Positions 25,948 through 33,702 of a stretch of 37,095 bases of DNA are shown here, piece by piece. The stretch is from an uncultured Hyphomicrobiaceae bacterium. Its GTDB lineage: Bacteria > Pseudomonadota > Alphaproteobacteria > Rhizobiales > CALHAX01. How positions within the stretch are numbered: the stretch's first letter is position 1; each line of letters begins with the position of its first letter. Location: the NCBI GenBank assembly GCA_937931785.1, contig CALHAX010000076.1, forward strand, positions 1 through 37,095, in the 5' to 3' direction. A program made the position numbers and the translations under genes. The notes below the pieces were generated by a model. The model saw only the letters and a list, made by a program, of their open reading frames with translations, made no database searches and was not told the origin of the DNA.

Positions 25948-26020
25948 CGTCATCCCGGCGCAGGCCGGGACCCACGGGACTATCGGACGCGATGACTGTC
26001 ACGGGACGACATGTCGGCGG
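25948..26020 (+). repeat. Second, half copy of the palindromic element
   Basis: About 70 bp match the left part of the 25662 element with few differences (shared stretches include GGGACCCACGGGACTATC and TGTCACGGGACGAC). The inverted right arm is not found downstream, so this copy is truncated or diverged. Confidence 0.6.
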
Positions 26021-26445
26021 ATGACTGCATCCATGGGCTTTGCGAAAGTGCTGGGGGTTAGAAATGGGTCAGCACCCCGGGCTCGGCAAGGGTGTCTTCG
26101 ACAACGTCGAAACGCCGCGGTGTTGCTGCTGTGCGGATAGAGGTGCGTCAGTCGCGATGCTCCTGACACCCCTGAGATAAGCCGAAAATCGTTTGTGCGG
26201 GGCACTCCAAGACGTGCCATGACCGTTTTGGTCATGACGCGCCCTCTCACTGCGAACACATGCATCCCGGCGCCTTCGAAAAATCGAAGCCGCCCCAGTG
26301 AGCGCCACTTATTTATTCACACGGACGACGCAAAGCATTTGCCCCGCCTGCCTCCTGAAGCAACTGCACAGGGAGGCCCCACGTTGGAAGACCGTAGAAC
26401 TCCGGAGGTTGTGCCTTGCGGAGCCAAAGACGCATGGCACGCAAA
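26021..26445. other. Non-coding region between repeat copies and tadD
   Basis: I find no supportable gene in this stretch of about 425 bp. It holds two small hairpins: GGCAC/GTGCC (26201-26205 and 26214-26218) and CATGACC-gtttt-GGTCATG (26218-26236). The mixture of palindromes next to the MITE-like copies suggests repeat-derived DNA. Confidence 0.4.
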
Positions 26446-26481
26446 CAAAAAAGGAGGCGGGCTCAAGTGAACCCGCCTCCT
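26446..26481 (-). terminator. Rho-independent terminator of tadD
   Basis: AAGGAGGCGGG (26450-26460) pairs with CCCGCCTCCTT (26471-26481). On the minus strand the stem is followed by a T-rich run (TTTTTTGTTTG), so it ends leftward transcription from tadD 63 bp after its stop. Confidence 0.92.
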
Positions 26482-26543
26482 TGAATAACAATATCGGTGC
26501 CGCCAATCATATCGCATCAGTGGCCTGCGCCGACTTCGGCGGC

Positions 26544-27512
26544 TCAGGACGCATCTGCCGTTTGTGTTTCCGTGGCCCACGGTGTGATGCGTTCAGGTTG
26601 GGCTGTTCCGCGAAGCGGCGATGTAGAGGCTGTCGTGGCCCAACCGGAGGAAGCAGACGCTGCAGAAGAACCAACCGCCGCAATGGTTCGTGGCGCGGAC
26701 TGCGGGCTTGCCTTCACCCACCGCTTCAGGAATTCCGTATTGTCCTTGGCCTTGCCGTCGTCGCGATAGACCGATTGTGCAACAGTTTGCGACTCGTTGA
26801 ACTTGCCTTGCACGCCAAGCACCAGGGCCAGATTCTGTTTGATCTTGCCAATATTCTGGCCACGTGCTGCGGCCTTGCGCAACAACTGTTCGGCGTCATC
26901 GATATCGCCGTTCAAAGCATACGCCAGAGCAAGGTTGTTCAGAAGTGGCGGGTGCGCCGGCTTGAGTTGAAGTGCGCGGAGAAAATATCCTTGCGCTTGC
27001 TTGTGCTTGCCCTGTTTAGCAAGTCCAGCACCCTGTGCAGATATCAGGCGCCAATCTGGGTTACGTGGATCAGTGGCACGCCGAATGAGTTTTTGTGCAA
27101 ATTCAATCTGCCCCATATCAACGGCCAGGCGGGCGTATTCCGACGCAATCGCACGGCTTTTCGAGTTGGAGATCGAGGCATGCCGCAACACTTGCAACGC
27201 CTTCTGTTTTTCTCCTTTAGCCCGCAGATTACGTGCGTAAGCCACAGCCGCTTTCTCATTGCCCGGGTTCTGGGCAAATTCCTGCGACCAATACTGAACA
27301 GCCTTGTCGATCGGCGTTGCATTGGCCTGCAGCGGAACGAATGGTTTTGCCGTAGTGGAAGAATTAAGACTGGCGAGAGATCCATCGCCACCGGTCGAGG
27401 CGCAACCACCAAGGGCCACCGCCGTAAGAGCCGCAACCAGGGAAAATCGACCCACATTTGCCAGACGGGTCGCGCAGTTGGGCCTTGAACGCATAAGCTT
27501 ACTGGTAATCAT
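26544..27512 (-). CDS. tadD: TPR lipoprotein TadD, Tad pilus assembly
   Basis: The 322-residue exported lipoprotein has a lipobox (VALGGC, lipidated Cys37). Tandem TPR-like helices run from about 70 to 250 (reads AVAYARNLRAKGEKQKALQVL, then ALQLKPAHPPLLNNLALAYALNG), followed by a low-complexity Ser/Ala/Thr tail. TadD is thought to help secretin (CpaC/RcpA) assembly as a pilotin-like factor. It is encoded apart from the main operon and in the opposite direction. ATG 27512 or the adjacent GTG 27515 follow GAGAGGATAGAG. The upstream region carries a CtrA-like box. Confidence 0.9.
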   Translation of the reverse strand: MITSKLMRSRPNCATRLANVGRFSLVAALTAVALGGCASTGGDGSLASLNSSTTAKPFVPLQANATPIDKAVQYWSQEFAQNPGNEKAAVAYARNLRAKGEKQKALQVLRHASISNSKSRAIASEYARLAVDMGQIEFAQKLIRRATDPRNPDWRLISAQGAGLAKQGKHKQAQGYFLRALQLKPAHPPLLNNLALAYALNGDIDDAEQLLRKAAARGQNIGKIKQNLALVLGVQGKFNESQTVAQSVYRDDGKAKDNTEFLKRWVKASPQSAPRTIAAVGSSAASASSGWATTASTSPLRGTAQPERITPWATETQTADAS

Positions 27513-27577
27513 CACTCTATCCTCTCATCGCCCAACACACAGGCGAATCACTCTGAGTGTCAGATTATGGGACGAGA

Positions 27578-27593
27578 GGTAACAAAGGATTAA
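27578..27593 (-). promoter_or_regulatory. CtrA-like binding site upstream of tadD
   Basis: On the minus strand, TTAATCCTTTGTTACC matches TTAA-N7-TTAAC with one mismatch. It lies 66-81 bp before the tadD start and also in the leader of the divergent aminopeptidase gene. It is inferred from the motif only. Confidence 0.38.
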
Positions 27594-27706
27594 AGCCGAC
27601 GGATCACACACGTCACATCGTAATCCAGTGCGCAGCGAGCACCGATTTGCGTGGTGCCTCAATGCCTAGTATGCGAACATATCATTGCTGATTGAAGGTG
27701 TACGAC

Positions 27707-29155
27707 ATGCCCGATAAAGATATCTATAAAACGGCTCAACGCGCCGCCGAAAGCATTATTCCGTCGAGCGCAAGGACAAGCACCATCCCCATCACTTTGG
27801 CGTCATCCACGTCAAGTCGCAGCAACCTTTCAGATCTCACAAGCGCGCAACGTACATTTCTGAAATCATCCGGATTCAATTTTGCTGCCGGTGATTTCAT
27901 CCTTCTGACAGATGAAAAAGGAGATATCGCACGTGTCGTGTGCGGGATCGATGGGCCGTCGAGCTTCTCTTTGACTGACAATGGGGCCGACGCGTCTTCA
28001 TGTTTCTTCGCAGGAACCTTGGCATCCAGACTCCCACAAGGTGATTACAACTTCGCGTCTGATATGCCGAACGCAGCACTTGTGGCTCAGGCCTGGACTT
28101 TGGGATCGTACAATTACGACCGATATAAATCAGACTCGGCTCCCGTCAAACGACGCCTGAAACCAGGCAAGTCCGTTGATATTGACAGGGTTCGCGACAT
28201 CACAACGAGCGTATTTCTGGGGCGGGACCTCATCAACACGCCGGCCAATGATCTCGGCCCTGACGAACTTGAAGCGACAGCACGAAGTCTTGCCAAGGCC
28301 CATGCCGCTAAGATCTCGGTAATCACGGGCGATGATCTTCTCAAAAAGAACTTCCCGATGATTCATGCCGTCGGTCGCGCAAGCAACCGCCCCCCGCGTC
28401 TGATTGACATGCAGTGGGGGAAAAAATCGAACCCGGCCATAACTCTTGTCGGCAAGGGAATCGTATTCGACACGGGTGGTCTCAACATCAAACCCGGCAG
28501 CTCGATGACCCTCATGAAGAAAGACATGGGGGGCGCTGCAACAGCACTCGCAACGGCAGCCATGATCATGAGCGCCGAACTGCCGGTTCGGTTGCGTGTG
28601 CTCCTGCCAGTTGCAGAAAACAGCATTTCGTCAAACGCCTACCGACCCGGCGATGTGCTTGAAAGCCGCAACGGTATGACAGTCGAAATCGGCAATACGG
28701 ACGCAGAAGGCCGCCTTGTCCTCGCGGATGCACTGGCCCTTGCCGACGAAGATAAACCAGACGCTCTGTTCTGTTTCGCAACACTGACCGGCGCAGCCCG
28801 CGTCGCACTCGGCCCCGACCTGCCTCCGCTGTACACCTCAACGGATGCGCTGGCAGATCAGATCCTCGCAGCGGCCAATGCCGTTCACGATCCCCTGTGG
28901 CGCATGCCGTTCTGGGCCCCGTACGACCAGACTTTGCATAGCGCCGTAGCGGACGTCAGTCATATTTCCAATGGTCCTTTTGCAGGCTCCGTGACCGCCG
29001 CGCTGTTTCTCAAGAGGTTTGTAAACAATACGGACAACTTCGCCCATATTGACCTCTATGGCTGGGTTCCTGTCGCGAAACCCGGATGTCCAAAAGGGGG
29101 CGATCCGCAAGGCGCGCGAGCAATTTTTGAATGGGCCCGACAGAACTACAAATAA
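27707..29155 (+). CDS. Leucyl aminopeptidase family protein (M17)
   Basis: M17 enzymes are cytosolic, two-metal aminopeptidases. The 482-residue product has the non-catalytic N-terminal domain (about 1-170) and the C-terminal catalytic domain. The metal/substrate motif VGKGIVFDTGG lies at 248-258 (Lys250 and Asp of FDTGG). A KKDMGGAA segment follows, and then the family signature NTDAEGRL at 330-337. All expected ligands are visible, so it should be active. GAAGGTG upstream supports ATG 27707 rather than TTG 27692. The NlpC/P60 gene follows after 14 bp. Peptides released from murein are plausible substrates. Confidence 0.94.
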   Translation: MPDKDIYKTAQRAAESIIPSSARTSTIPITLASSTSSRSNLSDLTSAQRTFLKSSGFNFAAGDFILLTDEKGDIARVVCGIDGPSSFSLTDNGADASSCFFAGTLASRLPQGDYNFASDMPNAALVAQAWTLGSYNYDRYKSDSAPVKRRLKPGKSVDIDRVRDITTSVFLGRDLINTPANDLGPDELEATARSLAKAHAAKISVITGDDLLKKNFPMIHAVGRASNRPPRLIDMQWGKKSNPAITLVGKGIVFDTGGLNIKPGSSMTLMKKDMGGAATALATAAMIMSAELPVRLRVLLPVAENSISSNAYRPGDVLESRNGMTVEIGNTDAEGRLVLADALALADEDKPDALFCFATLTGAARVALGPDLPPLYTSTDALADQILAAANAVHDPLWRMPFWAPYDQTLHSAVADVSHISNGPFAGSVTAALFLKRFVNNTDNFAHIDLYGWVPVAKPGCPKGGDPQGARAIFEWARQNYK

Positions 29156-29169
29156 GACAGGCAATAAAG

Positions 29170-30021
29170 ATGGAGCAGAACAGCCCAGATCCGCGATTGA
29201 ACGCCTTTCGAAGCGATCTTGCAAATGCAGCACTTCGAAATCAGGTCAAAGCCACCAGCTATGTCGATGGCCAGACAGCGCAACTGGCCGCGACAGCACC
29301 GGTTCGCAAATCTCCCTCTCACGACGCCATGTTGCTCACTCAAGGTCTGAGGGGCGAAACCGTACAACTGTTTGAATCATCGAGTGGCTGGGCATGGGTG
29401 CAACTTCAGCGTGACGGATATGTTGGATATGTGCCCACTGACACGCTCGCACCAGGCATCTCGTTCGCAACACATGTTGTTACCTCGCCCAAGGCACTCC
29501 TGTTTCCGGCTCCCGATCTCAAGACACCACCTATAGGGTGTTTCTATCTCGGTTCTGAAATCACTCTTGGAGCCCCAGACGGAGAATATATTTCCGTTGC
29601 GGGTGGTGGCTATGTTCACAACCGCGCCGTAGCTCCAACCATGACAATCGCTCACGACTACGTCTCAGTAGCCGAACGATTTCTTGGCGTACCGTACCTC
29701 TGGGGCGGCAAGACCGCGGATGGCATTGACTGCTCAGGTCTTGTTCAAGTCACCATGCAGGCATGTGGCAAAGAATGCCCACGCGATAGTGACATGCAAA
29801 TGGCAGAAACCGGAACATCAATCGGAACAGATACCAGGCCTGAATTGCTGCGCCGTGGAGATCTGGTATTTTGGGATGGTCATGTTGGCATCATGCTGGA
29901 CGAACATCGTTTGCTCCATGCCAATGCGTGGCACATGGAAACAGCAATCGAGCCGGTGAGTGAAGCCGTAGAACGCATCGAAGCATCAGGGAATGCTGTA
30001 CGCGATGTTCGGCGTCCATAA
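29170..30021 (+). CDS. SH3-NlpC/P60 cysteine peptidase (C40)
   Basis: The 283-residue product lacks a clear signal peptide. It carries two SH3b-like regions (about 30-150, reading GETVQLFESSSGWAWVQLQRDGYVGYV) and a C-terminal NlpC/P60 domain. The catalytic residues are Cys188 (GIDCSGLVQ) and His238 (WDGHVGIM), with a third polar position His250 (LLHANAW). The layout resembles YkfC-type gamma-D-glutamyl-L-diamino acid endopeptidases that degrade murein peptides. ATG 29170 lies 14 bp after the M17 stop, so the two are one unit, consistent with peptidoglycan recycling. It converges with the outer-membrane protein gene. Confidence 0.92.
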   Translation: MEQNSPDPRLNAFRSDLANAALRNQVKATSYVDGQTAQLAATAPVRKSPSHDAMLLTQGLRGETVQLFESSSGWAWVQLQRDGYVGYVPTDTLAPGISFATHVVTSPKALLFPAPDLKTPPIGCFYLGSEITLGAPDGEYISVAGGGYVHNRAVAPTMTIAHDYVSVAERFLGVPYLWGGKTADGIDCSGLVQVTMQACGKECPRDSDMQMAETGTSIGTDTRPELLRRGDLVFWDGHVGIMLDEHRLLHANAWHMETAIEPVSEAVERIEASGNAVRDVRRP

Positions 30022-30050
30022 CGGTGGGTCATCGAACGATCACCCACCGT
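30021..30050. other. Strong hairpin between convergent genes
   Basis: The arms ACGGTGGGT (30021-30029) and ACCCACCGT (30042-30050) are perfect, with an inner ATCG/CGAT pairing. It overlaps the stop codon of the NlpC/P60 gene. A T-tract does not follow in either direction, so it may block convergent read-through or protect 3' ends rather than act as a classical terminator. Confidence 0.55.
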
Positions 30051-30066
30051 AAAACATCTGACACGT

Positions 30067-33000
30067 CTATAGCTTGCCGACGAGGTTGAAAAAGATACCG
30101 CTATCATCGAACGTCTGGTCCGCGAGATCATCCGAAAATTCGCCGAAGTTGTATCCAACACCCATTTTCACGTTCTCTCCGACATGACGGTAAATCGCTG
30201 CCAGGAATCCGGTTTGCGTAGTTTTAAGCTCCGGTGTGCTGAGAACACGTGCTTCCAGCAACACGTCCCAGTGCTTCACAACATGCGCATCAAGGCGCAA
30301 TACGCCAAGATGCGCTGACGACGACACGAACGTATTGGAATTCCGACTGACAGAGACTTCTCCATACCGTGCGCCGTACTTGCCGCCCAACGTGATGTAA
30401 TCGTTCATCTGATAGGATACATCTGCCGAGATAATATGACTACGTTGCGCAGGACCGTTTGTACTCCCCGAAGCGTTCACCTGATCGATACCAGGCAAGT
30501 CATAGAGATAGGTGTACTTGAACAACGCATTCCAGTCATCGTTGTCGATCGGTCGGTAAGCTGCTCCAAGTGACGCTTCTACATAATCTCCGTCAAGAAT
30601 GTCCGCCTGATTGGAGTTCGAGAATGCTGCGTCAAGATTAGCGAGCAGACGCCAGTTCGGATTTTGCTTCACCTTGATACCGGTACTGATCAGGTACGTA
30701 TCGCGATCCTTCGTTCGGTCTGTTGAATTCTCAAACCGCGCCTCACCTTTCAGTTTCCAGGCGATCCGCTCTTTCTCCACATATGAAACGGACGAGGAAA
30801 GAGCCACACGTGAAATTTCCTGGCCTGCGCTGTCCTGCACATCGCCATACTCGATCCCGCCATTGACAACCCAAAGCGCTGACGGCGTGTAAGTTACGCC
30901 ATACGTCGTACCGAGCGTGCGTTGTCGCCCGAAGATATCGTAGCTGTTCTCGGCATAACCAGACAGCGTATCGGTATAACGTGTCTTCGCCCCGATAACG
31001 ACGTTCCCAAGGTCAGTGCCCTGTAGCGACGTGGCTGTAGAAAGTGAACGCTCCGGATCAAGTCGATAACCTGCATAGTAATGATCATCCGGAGTCTTGT
31101 CGTACTTCACACCGGCAAGCGCACCCCAGCCAATACTTCCGTTCGACACTTCACCCTGTAGCCAGATTTTTTCCGTAACACGAACTTCAGCACCAGCCCC
31201 GATGCGGTCATTCACACCAATATCTTCGCTCTTCCCCACGGTGCCATGAGCGAAGGCATAAGCTTTCAGGTCATCATCACGCTGATAGGTGAACCGCAGT
31301 CCAATGTCATTCCGGGAGCCTTCCCCTTTGATCTGACGGTCGTTGCGAACGCGCGTATGCTTGAACCCCAAACCAACCGTGAAACCAGGGACAAACTCGA
31401 ACTCGACCTCAGCATCGCCTTGACGCCGATGAACGCCACCCGCATCCTGAAAATCTTCATAGTGAAAGAGGTAGCGGAATCCATCTTCGATTTCGATGTC
31501 CGCATGCGCCCCGATCGTCTGTTGAGTGACAGAGGTATTGTAATCAATCGAAGAAAATCCTGCTTCGCGCTTGTCGTAGTAAGCACCAACGGATCCTCGA
31601 AGCGTGTCGCTCATGTCTGAGAGGTCGACTTTCAACTCTCCCCGTCCGGCGAACGCCTTCGTTCCGCGCAACCCTGCGGTCAAAGTCTGATCAGTGGTCA
31701 AACCACCGTTTATGGATTCCGATCGACCAAATCCCGGTCCTTCACTCCGTGCTATTTCACCATGAAGGTAGGAATTCTTTCCAAGTTGAAGCCGCAGATC
31801 GGCAGCAACCAGTTTCTGGTCGACAGGTCCACTTTCTTCCTTGATCGCAGTTCCACCGAGTCGCAGACCATCGAGGATCCACGCCTGCGCACGGCCGCCG
31901 TAGGAGTAACCATCCGTATCACCCAGTGCCGGTGTATATTCGTACTGGACAACGAGGCTTTGTGCATCGTCGCCAAGTGGGTTGTTCTGCACAATCGGCC
32001 CACTGCGAACTGTTGAGTTCAGTGGCTTGTCCAGAATGATAACGCCCTGAATATAGTCAATCTGGTAATCCGCACCATAGGCCAAAGCGCGTCGAGATCG
32101 AACAATGCGCGTAATGGGGTCGCGAACTTCAATCGTAACTGTTTCCGAGCCACGCGTGATGTCCTGCCTGGACAGGAAATAGGCTGACCCACCTGTACCG
32201 CGAAGGATGTCGCGCTGAGGCAGGGTGCCAGGCTGGGACGCATAGGCCTCAGCTTCGTATCGCCGCTCTCCGTACGACGTTGTGTCTTCCGAGCGGTGTC
32301 GCACGTGCGCACCGTAAAGTCCGCGTTCGTTCCGCGCAAACTCCGTACCAGAAATCGTAGTCTTGAAGTTCCCCCAGAGAACATGACTATCACCACGTTC
32401 AAGGCGGACATAGAACTTACCGTTTGTAGGAGCATCCTCTGTAATTTCCGAGTCGTCCCCATACACTGGATAATATTTGTCTGGATCGATCCGCCGTAAC
32501 AATTGGCGAGGATCTTTTGAGTCCAGTCCCCTGAAGATATTTTCAAGATCATCTTCCTGCGTATCGGCAGCCGCTGTCAGGAGGTAGCGTCCGCGAACCT
32601 TGCCCTTCAGATAGAAAGCCAGACGTCCTTTGGCATAAACCCGCTCGAACTCGCCAGGCTCCGTTTCGCGCAACGCCCGGTCACCAAAGCGGCGACCAGC
32701 CGTTAGGTCAGCGAGGCCTACGTAGAACCATTCGTTGTCCGGAATGTGGATATCGCGAGTGATCGCCACATCATTCTCGTGTGGATCCGCAACACGAACA
32801 TCGATCGCATGTTGCCCTGGCGGCAGAATTTGCTGAGAAACAAATGCTCCATCACTATCCACGGGAATTGGCCGACCCATGGCAAACGCACTGGCTCCAG
32901 GCGGCACGTTACGCCCGTAGACCGTGACCGCACCGCCATAAACTGGAATATTTCTCTTCGCAGTGCGATCTTCACCATCACCAGCCGAGACCAGTTCATC

Positions 33001-33699
33001 TGGCGATGTCCGATGAGTTGGCAACTCTCGAGATGTCCGTGACAAAGTCAGAGGTACGGTTTCGTCATACCGCCCGAGATGATCCAGTACGCGCAATACG
33101 TAAGTGTAACGACCACCACCGTCCTCAGGCATGGTCCAAACGGCACGTCCACGTGTCACCGGAATGATCTGGATCGGTGTATCGTTGAGTTTCCGACCTA
33201 CTTCCGTGATATGGACTTCAGCGCGCTCGATCCAACCCGGATAGTTCGTCGTGGCAACAAACGTGATTTCTTCTCCAGCTCCAAAGCTGTGACGTAAATC
33301 TATCGTTGCAACGTTCAGCATCGGCTTGACGCCGAGACCATCAAATTTCACTTGCAGGTCAACATCATTGAGGTCCACGTCAGCGCGGCGCTGCGCATCA
33401 GCAGACGTATCATTATCTGACTTGACCTCATGAACATGATGTCCACGCTTCGGCGCACTACCGGCAATACGATTTCCATCAACACTGATTGAAAAACCGC
33501 CAGCACCAGGATCGTCTTCCCCTGTGAGATCCTGTTCCGTGTTCCGTCCGACAGGAATATCCGTGACACCACGCAGATCCGCCACAGCAATGGCATCAGA
33601 TGCCACAGCTTCTGACAAAAATGCCATCGCAAGCCCGGTCGTGAGCACTAGCGCGAGGACAGTCGGCGCGGTTGTCTTGTATGTTCTGGACATTTTCAT
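30067..33699 (-). CDS. Large exported protein with Ig-like N-terminus and outer-membrane beta-barrel
   Basis: The 1210-residue protein has a signal peptide (about 5-34, TVLALVLTTGLAMAFLSEAVA). An acidic linker follows, then beta-sandwich-like modules (about 125-320, including TTNYPGWIERAEVHI and YVLRVLDHLGRYDETVPL). The remaining 850 residues or so are alternating-hydrophobicity strands with turns, as in a large outer-membrane barrel. The barrel region includes VVIGAKTRYTDTLSGYAEN and VSYQMNDYITLGGKYGARYG, and the chain ends in a strand, GIFFNLVGKL. No TonB box or plug was recognised, so calling it a TonB receptor is not justified. It is 3 bp downstream of the repeat-protein gene, implying coupled synthesis and a joint role. 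The barrel call is inference from composition and strand pattern. Confidence 0.72.
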   Translation of the reverse strand: MKMSRTYKTTAPTVLALVLTTGLAMAFLSEAVASDAIAVADLRGVTDIPVGRNTEQDLTGEDDPGAGGFSISVDGNRIAGSAPKRGHHVHEVKSDNDTSADAQRRADVDLNDVDLQVKFDGLGVKPMLNVATIDLRHSFGAGEEITFVATTNYPGWIERAEVHITEVGRKLNDTPIQIIPVTRGRAVWTMPEDGGGRYTYVLRVLDHLGRYDETVPLTLSRTSRELPTHRTSPDELVSAGDGEDRTAKRNIPVYGGAVTVYGRNVPPGASAFAMGRPIPVDSDGAFVSQQILPPGQHAIDVRVADPHENDVAITRDIHIPDNEWFYVGLADLTAGRRFGDRALRETEPGEFERVYAKGRLAFYLKGKVRGRYLLTAAADTQEDDLENIFRGLDSKDPRQLLRRIDPDKYYPVYGDDSEITEDAPTNGKFYVRLERGDSHVLWGNFKTTISGTEFARNERGLYGAHVRHRSEDTTSYGERRYEAEAYASQPGTLPQRDILRGTGGSAYFLSRQDITRGSETVTIEVRDPITRIVRSRRALAYGADYQIDYIQGVIILDKPLNSTVRSGPIVQNNPLGDDAQSLVVQYEYTPALGDTDGYSYGGRAQAWILDGLRLGGTAIKEESGPVDQKLVAADLRLQLGKNSYLHGEIARSEGPGFGRSESINGGLTTDQTLTAGLRGTKAFAGRGELKVDLSDMSDTLRGSVGAYYDKREAGFSSIDYNTSVTQQTIGAHADIEIEDGFRYLFHYEDFQDAGGVHRRQGDAEVEFEFVPGFTVGLGFKHTRVRNDRQIKGEGSRNDIGLRFTYQRDDDLKAYAFAHGTVGKSEDIGVNDRIGAGAEVRVTEKIWLQGEVSNGSIGWGALAGVKYDKTPDDHYYAGYRLDPERSLSTATSLQGTDLGNVVIGAKTRYTDTLSGYAENSYDIFGRQRTLGTTYGVTYTPSALWVVNGGIEYGDVQDSAGQEISRVALSSSVSYVEKERIAWKLKGEARFENSTDRTKDRDTYLISTGIKVKQNPNWRLLANLDAAFSNSNQADILDGDYVEASLGAAYRPIDNDDWNALFKYTYLYDLPGIDQVNASGSTNGPAQRSHIISADVSYQMNDYITLGGKYGARYGEVSVSRNSNTFVSSSAHLGVLRLDAHVVKHWDVLLEARVLSTPELKTTQTGFLAAIYRHVGENVKMGVGYNFGEFSDDLADQTFDDSGIFFNLVGKL

Positions 33700-33702
33700 C
33701 TC

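Noticed and set aside
25662-26020. Possible CRISPR array
   Set aside because: There are only two copies of unequal length, about 280 bp apart, with no regular spacers and no cas genes in the window.
25999-26265. Minus-strand frame of 88 codons in the repeat-rich gap
   Set aside because: It runs through the half copy of the palindromic element and two hairpins. Its Arg/Cys/Ser-rich product looks like translated repeat DNA, although the possibility of a real small gene is not fully excluded.
30067-33699. TonB-dependent receptor annotation for the 1210-aa protein
   Set aside because: No TonB box and no plug domain could be recognised after the signal peptide. The N-terminal part looks like Ig-type modules instead.
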